From Emmonsiellopsis sp. PD_33 (taxonomy: Eukaryota; Ascomycota; Eurotiomycetes; Onygenales; Ajellomycetaceae), in the NCBI GenBank assembly GCA_032988165.1, contig JANTQF010000084.1:58735-122734 (forward strand): a stretch of DNA of 64,000 bases, written 5' to 3'. Positions 56,701-64,000 of the stretch are shown one piece after another (position 1 is the first letter of the stretch; each line of letters opens with the position of its first letter). The position numbers were made by a program, and so were the translations under genes. The notes beneath the pieces are model-generated. The model did not search any database and had not been told where the DNA came from. It saw only the letters and a list, made by a program, of their open reading frames with translations.

Positions 56701-58820
56701 AGAGACTCTAGCGGAGATACTTGGCTTGTCAGCCCGGCAGGGGGGGAATGTGCAATCATTCCGCGAGCCCCAGATGGACTCATGCCGGTGAACCCTTGGG
56801 ACTGGGACTTTTTAACCCCCACGGTTGGCTGGACCTGTTTGATCTTTTTACTGGACTGGCTCCGCGCGGCTTGCTCCTGAATCAAGATTGCCTCGCGCTG
56901 CAAATCGTCTTCCTCTCTGGTCTTTCTCCGCCCCCGGTCGAATTTCGGAATTTCGTCTACTTCTAGCATATCGTCGTAGTCCGAGTCCGAGCCAGCTGCT
57001 GCAAGATTCCCACCCTGCGGCAGCGCATTGATGCGCTCTGTTTGGCTGAGGTTTAGAGGAGCGGGAGGAGGTCTTCGAATTGGCGGCGGCACGGGCTTGG
57101 GGAATTCAGATGCGGCGGGATGGAGGCTTGCAGGAAGGGTGTCATCAGCAGGCTTTTGTACAATGTCGTTTGCGGGCCGCCCGTCGGCGGATCGGGAGGT
57201 CTGGCTGCGTTGTTTTGCGCGGGGATTGCGCTGATTGCTTCCCGATGGATGCGCAAACGAGTCGGTGGGAGAAGACGGATCCGAACGGGGGCTATCCCGC
57301 TTGACAAGGGACGGGTCACTATGGGAATGTGTAACATGCAAGGGCGACGGAAATATTGTGGTGTCATCCAGCGAACTCCGCACGGTTGCATCCGACAAGG
57401 CTTTTGCTCGAGGACCACGAGTATCTATAGGATATTAGAATATGTTAAGTATTTTGCAGATGGGGAGCGTATAATCACCCTTGGATGAAGAAGTATCTTC
57501 CTCAACAACCTCATCCGGCGTAGCTCCCGTAGGAAGTGGAGGTGGAGCATCTTGTAGGTCCTTGAGCTTCTTCCTGTAGCGGTCCTTTTCCTTGACGGCG
57601 CGTTCAAGGTCCTTGTTCAGGCCGAGGACCATTGTCCGCTGCTTGTCGACCAATCTCCACAGCTGGGCGTTTTGCGACGCGGCATGCTGCTTCTCCTTAA
57701 GCAGATGTATTATGACGGCCTCGGGGGAGCCCGCGGTGGCAATGAGGCTGGCGATGTCAGCAGGGGTCAAGTTGTTCGCATCGACAGAGGATTTGTGCGA
57801 GTGCGAGACGGAGGAGATGGAGGAGATGGCGGAATCGATGGAGGAGGTGCGAGGCATGGATCGCTGGCCGACAGCGGCGGCCACGCCGGGACGAGAGGAG
57901 AGGGAGGGGGACGGCGAGGCGCTGGCCATGGTGGCCGCTGTTGCTGGACGAGGCGGATCCGAGGCCTTTCGTAGCTGGTCGTAGGTGGCGGACTTTGGCA
58001 TGGTGGTAAAAGGACCCCGCGGCTGCGACGAGCCCGCCAGGAGGTCAGCGATGGCGGGATTGGGCAGGGTGTCGGGCGACTGGTTCAGACTGCGGTCTGC
58101 GATGGGGGAAGTGGTGGTTGGGGGGACAGGAAACGCAGACGCAGAGGTTGATGCAGCCGCAGTGGTGGTGGTGGTGGCAGGGTCAGGGGTGGGACCAGCC
58201 TGCACAGTGTTCGAGGAGGACGAGGAAACCGACGACAGCGACACAGGCGAAGTGAATGGCTCGTGGCTCAGCGACGGCGAGGACGCAGCAGCCGAGGCGG
58301 GTGTGGAGGGCGATAGCTGCGAGCGAGGGTTCGGGATAGACAGCGACGGCGGCAGAGGGCGGGCGGGCGAGGCGGTGGCCGACGACGAGGAGGCATCCGA
58401 GCGCTGGGCCGGATAGTCCCTGGAGACGAGGTTGGTCGTGGGCATCAACGGGGAGACTAGCTCCTGTTGCTGTCGCTGTTGCTGCTGGTGCTGTAGCTGT
58501 TTCGAAGGGTGAGGCGTGGGCGGCGAGTTGAAGGGACGGGCAAAGGGAGCGACAGGGGCCAGGCCGGCGGGCGGCGGCTGCTGGGGAGGATGGCGGGGAT
58601 ACTGCTGGAACGGGGGATGCTGCTGCTGGTGGTGGTGGTACTGTTGATGATACTGTTGAGGGTGATGCTGGTTCTGGTTCTGGTTCTGCTGCTGGGGATA
58701 GGGATGCGGATAGGGATGCGGATAGGGCGAGGCATGATGCTGGGAGGGCCGCGGTTGGCGCGGGACTTCGCGCCCCTGCGACATGGCGGGAGGACTCGAC
58801 AGGCCGGCTGCTGTGGCCAT
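53723..58820 (-). CDS. Bem3-type Rho GTPase-activating protein (coiled coil, PX, PH, RhoGAP)
   Basis: Accelerates GTP hydrolysis on Cdc42/Rho GTPases during polarised growth. Exons 58820-57479, 57424-54536, 54486-53830 and 53754-53723 sum to 4920 nt, giving 1639 aa. The first ~300 residues are Pro/Gln/Ser-rich. A predicted coiled coil follows at about 370-425 (QLWRLVDKQRTMVLGLNKDL). A Pro-rich middle is followed by a PX domain at about 805-950 (YLALKPSEEEPVFTLSIFSR), then a PH domain at about 1000-1110 (EGYLTKRGKNFGGWKARYFV). The RhoGAP domain at about 1285-1480 has the arginine finger in EEGIFRLSGS and NVGIVFAPTLNIP. A His-Asn/Gln-Asn dipeptide tract lies between PH and RhoGAP. Domain order matches yeast Bem3; the last exon adds only 10 residues. 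Confidence 0.92.
55345..55425 (-). repeat. Coding dinucleotide-peptide repeat (His-Asn)n(Gln-Asn)n
   Basis: Within the RhoGAP gene an imperfect hexanucleotide array encodes NHNHNHNHNHN followed by QNQNQNQN. Likely length-variable between strains. Confidence 0.8.
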
Positions 58821-60447
58821 CCACTCGGTGATATCGACGGGGATGGGATCGGGGTGCAGAAGCCAACTTGGTGGTGAGGGAGGAGAGGAGAGCGGATGGA
58901 TAAATAAATATCGGGTTGGCGATCAACAATGGGTCAACTCAACCACGCTTTGGCTGCAGAGAAACCACCCGGCTTAAATATTTTACTAATTAGAGGACAC
59001 AGCTATTTATTATTATTTGTTCTTAATCCGCCGTTGTGCTGATCGCCGTCTAGACAGAATCCTCAGCATCCCCAAATAGATAGCTCAATGACGCCCCAGA
59101 CACGCTGAAGAACTGTCAAAGAACAGCGGGTGGCACGGTGAAACCAGCACAATGGATGCCAGTCTTTCTCGCTGCTGTTTTGTGTCTGTTCAATTGCCAC
59201 TGTCTCTTCAGGTTCTCTTTCTTCTCGCTGCTCTTCGTCTCGTCTTCTCCAAGTTCCCTTCTCTGCTAAATGAGGATCCTCGCCCTCCGCCTCGCCCCCG
59301 GAGCTAGCCTGGCTGTCAGCAGAAATAGGGGTAGCCGACTAATATAATCTCTAATTATCCAGCTAGGCATGCAGTCAGAGATAAATCCATGCCCAGTTTC
59401 TTCTTGAATCTTCAGTGATTACTTACTCGCCTTGTCTCAATAGACGCCTGCTGCAATAACTTGAAACTGTGATCCGACACCCTCTCTCCATTGTATCCCA
59501 GCAGTATCTACGCATGCATACCACCACCCCATCTCTCTGTCTGACATATGTCTGTCTGTCTTAATATGCTCGCTATTGCAGACTGCGGGTTGGGGATTGA
59601 AGGGCGGCGGCTATTTTACTTCTCCTCTTTTCCTATATTCTTCTTCTCTCTATGCAATGGATACTGTCACTCCCCTGCTAACACTGGTAACTCTGGATTA
59701 GTTATGCATGCAGAACGAGAATGGATAAGGGCACTCCAATCTCTTTAATTATTTAATATGATTATTCGTCGAATCAGCGACATGGTTAGCCGCCGCATCT
59801 TGCAGACATCCAAGTTACCAGCCATGTATGTAACTTATCCCCGGAACATCATGTATCGATCTTGCAAAAACACCATCCCACTGCTCATATGAAGACTGTG
59901 TACCCTCTGTTTATGATAAGAACCCTCACACTTCAAATATCAAGAAAAATACCAAGTTTACTTACTGACTTGCTTACCCAATTCACTTTTCCCATTATAT
60001 TTGAAAAGTATCATTTCCATACATGATAGATCACACTTCATTGCACATGGCAGACACTAACCTAGATAATAATACCCTTTCCTCTTAAAGCTATACTAAT
60101 CAGATAACTAGTCCCCTCCTACATTACTGTAGATACACCTCTATCCGATTGTTACCAACTAAGCAGATATGGTTAAGTTCCACGGCATGCCTGGAACCAT
60201 GGTTGGCTTCTACAAGCACATTTACATGCATGGGGTAAGTTGTTGGTTAAGTTAGTACATTACAATGGTTCCATGTAATTAGCCAAGTATATGCTATGCA
60301 TAGAGTTCGATGGCAGGCGGTTAGAAAGAAACTACAAATCAACACCACATCCCCCCCTCACAACCAAGTAAGTATTAACCAGCCACCTCCCAGTCACCTA
60401 TGAGGACATATATCCAGACATAAACCCTTCCCACTCCACCATCAAAC
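58821..60447. promoter_or_regulatory. Divergent upstream region of the RhoGAP and APH-like genes
   Basis: 1.6 kb. The first part is the RhoGAP promoter/leader. One tentative spliced microprotein (60169-60324) is listed separately; otherwise nothing seen. Confidence 0.4.
60169..60324 (+). CDS. Tentative spliced microprotein (28 aa)
   Basis: ATG at 60169 opens MVKFHGMPGTMVGFYKHIYM before a perfect GTAAGT donor at 60235. An acceptor ATAG at 60303 continues in phase to SSMAGG and a TAG. The consensus donor directly after a clean short frame is the only support. No family recognised; it could be a leader exon or chance. Confidence 0.22.
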
Positions 60448-61293
60448 ATGGACTCGGACCCGTTCACCCCCAAAGGTGCGTGCTGTTGGGCTTTCACATC
60501 TGGCTAGGGTAGTAGTTTTGATAACCACCAAACAGACGGCTACGGACAAGTTGTCTTTGCTGGATTCTTCCCCGAATTTCCCAAAATAATCCGCCTCGAC
60601 GAACATAGAGTGTTAAAGTCCTCAATCACCGACAGCAGCGAAACCGAAGCTATGCAATTCATCGCCGCCAACACCACCATCCCAGTCCCCAGAGTCTACG
60701 CAACTAGATGGTCCGACAGCAGGACCAAGCCTTCCCAAATAGTCATGGAATATATCCCCGGCGAATCCCTTGACGAGGCCTGGGGCAAGCTCACGCACGA
60801 CCAGCGAATGTCCATCTGCCACACGCTCCGCGACTATCTCTCCCAGCTCCAACGGTTGAAGAGCAAGACAAACCGCATCGAGGCCGCGAATGGTGGCCCC
60901 GTGACCGTTGGACTTCGATTTCCTCGCCGCGGTGGTCCGTTTGATTCCGAGGAGGCGTTTAATGACTTTTTGGTTGGGAAAAGGGGTAATGAATTCCCAT
61001 CTACTTTCAGACGCTATGCGAGAGCTGCGATGTCGGATGATCATGAAATCCACTTTGCGCATGGTGATTTCTCGCCGCGCAATATCATGGTGGATGAGAA
61101 TGGTGAGGTCAGGGCTGTTTTGGACTGGGAAAGAGCTGGCTGGTATCCGGAGTATTGGGATCAGAATAGGATGCTTTCTGAGAATCCTGGGATACGGGAT
61201 TATTACCCTTATCTTGAGCATATTGTTCCCTTTAAATATGTGCAGGAGGTGGTAGCGATGGGGTATTTATTGCGCATTTCAGCTGATGGGTAG
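60448..61293 (+). CDS. APH/choline-kinase-fold phosphotransferase-like protein
   Basis: Exons 60448-60475 and 60536-61293 (intron GTGCGT...CAG) give 261 aa. This is the fungal branch of the aminoglycoside-phosphotransferase (APH) superfamily; members are abundant in eurotiomycetes and mostly of unknown substrate. Seen: TTIPVPRVYA as the beta3/alphaC approach, IVMEYIPGESLDEAW as the hinge, the catalytic loop HGDFSPRNIMVDENGEV with the HxDxxxxN pattern, and VLDWERAGWYPEYWD as the metal-binding segment. The N-lobe is short: the lysine expected in the VLK-like strand is present in EHRVLKSS, but a Gly-rich loop is weak (GYGQVVFAG). It is probably a functional small-molecule kinase-like protein; resistance function should not be assumed. 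Confidence 0.85.
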
Positions 61294-63026
61294 GCGGGGT
61301 GTTTTGGGGGGTTTCGGGGTTTTTTTGATATCTCATTCTAGTATGGAGTATTTCCCTAGCCTATATATGCAAGCGCAGTTGTCTAGCTTGAAGAGGTAGT
61401 TGATTTAAGAAATGGGGAGGTGGGGAGAAGCTGGTAGGAGAGGGTAACTACTAGCTATGCAAACCACATTTTTCAATGGGGCACAAACATGAAGCATCAG
61501 AAATCCGAACTTCCATGTCTTAAGCTGCCCCGCCCAGCTTGGTCATTGAATATTCACCTTGAATGGTGATGGTTTGGGTTTTCCTTTCTTTTTTTCATGT
61601 TGTTTAGTTACGCTAACAGATCCATGAATTTGCGCAATAAATACTCTAGATTTTCTATCAATTTGGAAGGGTTAAGGAACCATATATATATATGGAGTGT
61701 CCGTGTTAGGCTTCAGCTATCTACATACGCTCACCATGGACCACGCCCGAAAGCACTCTTTATGTACGAAGAATGCGGCTGGAGTTATCTCATACCTTGT
61801 CCCCGCCGAGAGTTATAATAGTCATTTGTTATAACAGTATTTACTTACTTCCTGCCTATGATGAACAGGAACTCTATTTATTCCTTCAGTTTGAATTTAT
61901 GCCCAATTTTTCTCTGTTCCACATCATTCTTAAGGCTTAATCTACCAGTAACCAGTAGCTGTACTGAAAAAAGGCATACAGCTACTTTCCTACCAAGTCC
62001 AAACCCACAGATCCTCATCCTATTCCCGTAAAAACCTTCCCAACTAGAGACCGGTAGCCATCAAGCCAGCGAAGTAAATGGTTCAACTTCTCGGAATCGG
62101 CGGGGGTTACTAGTAGTTAACCAACTTAGCCCAAGCAGCCTGCATAACTATTTCAACCTGAGCATGCCGATGATGTCAGACGGGTTATTCTGGCTGCCTT
62201 GATATCGGAACGTCGGGTTTCTCATCACAAGATGCAGCCGCATCGGGGACCGGGGAACACGGTATGGTTCGGGACTCCGTGTCCCGTCCGTCCCGAGGTC
62301 CCCAACCTAGTCTACTATTGGTCTAGCGTCGAATTTAGCTCAGAAGCGGGTTGAATAAAGTAAGCGCTAGCCTTTTATAGTTAGTTCCCGTCTTGCCGAA
62401 CCATGGATCGAACGACGAGCTTGATCTCGTCTAATCTATGTATCTAAATCATACTATGAGACAGGAGATGAGGGACAGCTTCTCGTCTCTTTTCTGTGCG
62501 CAGGAGACGAAATCGGCTGGACTGCCTTTTACGGCCTAACTTAACCTTTATAGTCATGTTTACCACGGTATCCGCGCTGTATATACTAGTACTAGCCATC
62601 CTAACTTGAACGCATCGGCTTCCATCTTCCGAATGGACCCGATATATCGCATGGATGTGCTTGATCCCGTGATTTAACAAATGTGATTAGTCCCGCGTTT
62701 TAACGGACTATGCCAAGCGCTTGTGTAGCCATACCAGATCCCTGGACGTTCAGCCTCCGGATGGCAGAATATAGAGGCTGCGCTGGGGAAAGCTGAATGT
62801 TTTTTCTTAGCCCCTATTGACTCATTTTTTTGTCCCACTTGAATGTCCGCATAGATTCAAACGGGTCCTAATACCTATAAGTAGGAGATAGTCTCTATCT
62901 ATCTCTCCCGAGATTGCGTAGCTGACCTGACCATTGGAATCCTACATTTTCCTACTGCGGCGAATTTTCCTACCGAATTACTCAGACATCTTGCATACAG
63001 CAGCCAGCGGACAATTCACCCCAAAC
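61294..63026. other. 1.7 kb without a supportable gene
   Basis: 3' flank of the APH-like gene and upstream region of the dehydrogenase. No convincing frame, RNA gene or repeat. Confidence 0.35.
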
Positions 63027-63930
63027 ATGGTCTCCCTCTCCACCGTCCGCGCCGCAAACCAAACCCTCAAATCCACCCTCCCAAACCCAACCGCCCTCTT
63101 CGTCGGCGGCACCACAGGCATCGGCCAAACCACCCTGCGCCAACTAGCAATCCACACCGAACGACCAAACGTCTACATAATCGGCCGCAGCGAGCCGCGC
63201 GCAATCCCATTCCTGGCCGAGCTCAAACAGCTGAATCCACAGGGCAGCTTCAAGTTTATCGAGGCGGATATCTCGCTGATTAAAAATGTCGATTCGGCAT
63301 GTAAGGAGATACGGGCCAAGGAGGAGAGGCTTAATCTACTATTCATGACGCCGGGGGGAATATCACTTTCGGGAAGACGGGGTATGTTTTTTAAATAAAT
63401 ATTATATAAAACCCCATTCCCTATTACCATATACGAAAAAAAAAAAAGGCATACAGAGCTAACCATTACCCCCCCCCCCCCGCAGAAACCCCAGAAGGCA
63501 TCGACCACCTCTTCTCCCTCCGCTACTACGCCCGCATGCGCTTTATCCAAAACCTCCTCCCCCTCCTCTCCACAAGCACAACAAGCACAACAACCCCCCA
63601 CCACGCCCGCGTAATCAGCATCTTCGGCGGCCCCCTCTCCCTCGGCCCCCTGCACACCACCGACCTATCCCTAAAATCCAAATCCACCTACTCAATCCTC
63701 ACCAGCGCCTCGCACGCGCTAACCATGACCTCTCTCTAAGCATGGAGCACCTCGCCGCCACCCACCCTTCCGTCAGCTTCATGCATGCGTTTCCGGGCCT
63801 CGTGCGCTCGAATATTTACAGCAATAGTTTTCCCCGCGCCCGTCGCGGCTGTGTATAGTTATCTCGTGCGGCCGGTGATGTTGTGGCCGTTTTCGGTGGG
63901 GGTGGGGGAGTGTGGGGAGAGGAATCTGTT
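63027..63930 (+). pseudogene. Short-chain dehydrogenase/reductase with two frameshifts near the sequence end
   Basis: Exons 63027-63381 and 63486 onward (intron GTATGT...CAG with a C-run before the acceptor). It starts MVSLSTVRAANQTL and shows the Rossmann motif FVGGTTGIGQTT (TGxxxGIG type), then YIIGRSEP, EADISLIKNVD and LFMTPGGISL. Exon 2 begins ETPEGIDHLFSLRYYARMRF and includes ARVISIFGGP. After TMTSL at about 63738 the frame meets TAA, while the homologous continuation SMEHLAATHPSVSFMHAFPG is one frame over. A second slip near 63826 is needed to reach PVAAVYSYLVRPVMLWPFSV. Both lie close to a poly-G window end, so sequencing/assembly error is as likely as true decay. The family resembles fungal Rossmann-fold oxidoreductases of unknown substrate. 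Confidence 0.75.
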
Positions 63931-63961
63931 TTATGCTATGGCGGGGGGGGATCCGGGGAGG

Positions 63962-64000
63962 GGTGGGGGGGGGGGGGGGGGGGGGGTGGGGGGTGGGGGG
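63962..64000 (+). repeat. Poly-G tract at the window end
   Basis: The last ~40 bases are almost pure G with a few T. This is low-complexity sequence that may be a contig-end artefact. Confidence 0.7.

Noticed and set aside
1..64000. tRNA, rRNA or CRISPR features
   Set aside because: Scanned for T-loop/acceptor patterns and regular repeat-spacer arrays; none found. CRISPR is not expected in a fungal nuclear genome.

Overview
The window is nuclear DNA of a filamentous ascomycete (Pezizomycotina), most likely a eurotiomycete. Supporting signs are dense genes with 50-200 nt GT-AG introns, the gene set itself (COMPASS SET1, AP-3 delta, GFA1, a Bem3-type PX-PH-RhoGAP), and one AT-rich block whose transposase is riddled with CAA/CAG-to-TAA/TAG changes, the mark of repeat-induced point mutation (RIP). 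The species cannot be fixed from sequence alone. All exon boundaries were read by eye from splice signals, reading frame and family knowledge; none has been checked against transcripts.

Layout. 1-10.6 kb is compact housekeeping DNA: EMC2 (partial, -), AP-3 delta (+), a Ysy6/RAMP4-like protein (-), a small coiled-coil protein (+), MRI1 (-, its CDS overlaps the preceding gene tail to tail), a SAM methyltransferase (+) and LSM6 (-). 10.87-14.40 kb is a RIP-degraded Mutator-like (MULE) transposon with long terminal inverted repeats and an inverted, internally deleted second copy. 15.1-25.5 kb holds a secreted GH95 alpha-L-fucosidase (+), a Rad60/Esc2-like SUMO-domain protein (+), TRM112 (+) and SET1 (-). 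About 5 kb (25.5-30.6 kb) has no gene I can support. 30.6-36.0 kb holds GFA1 (+), RIB4 (+) and the 20S proteasome subunit PRE10 (-).

36.7-45.1 kb is the accessory part: a small secreted protein, an unrecognised gene and a family-1 UDP-glycosyltransferase that each carry one in-frame TAG, a fungal protein with a Cys-rich N-terminus, and a Pro/Glu-rich secreted peptide. 46.5-58.8 kb returns to core genes: IDH1 (+), BUD23 (-), SVP26 (+) and the large RhoGAP (-). 60.4-64 kb carries an APH-fold kinase-like gene and a short-chain dehydrogenase that is frameshifted next to a poly-G end, probably a contig edge.

The genes are mostly independent and no biosynthetic cluster or defence system is evident. 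TRM112 is the known partner of BUD23, and both are present about 30 kb apart. GFA1 feeds UDP-GlcNAc/chitin synthesis, and EMC2, Ysy6, SVP26 and AP-3 delta serve the secretory pathway. The most distinctive points are the MULE remnant, several introns placed at or inside start codons (AP-3 delta AT^G, Ysy6 and PRE10 ATG^), very short exons, and the two single-TAG genes in the accessory segment.
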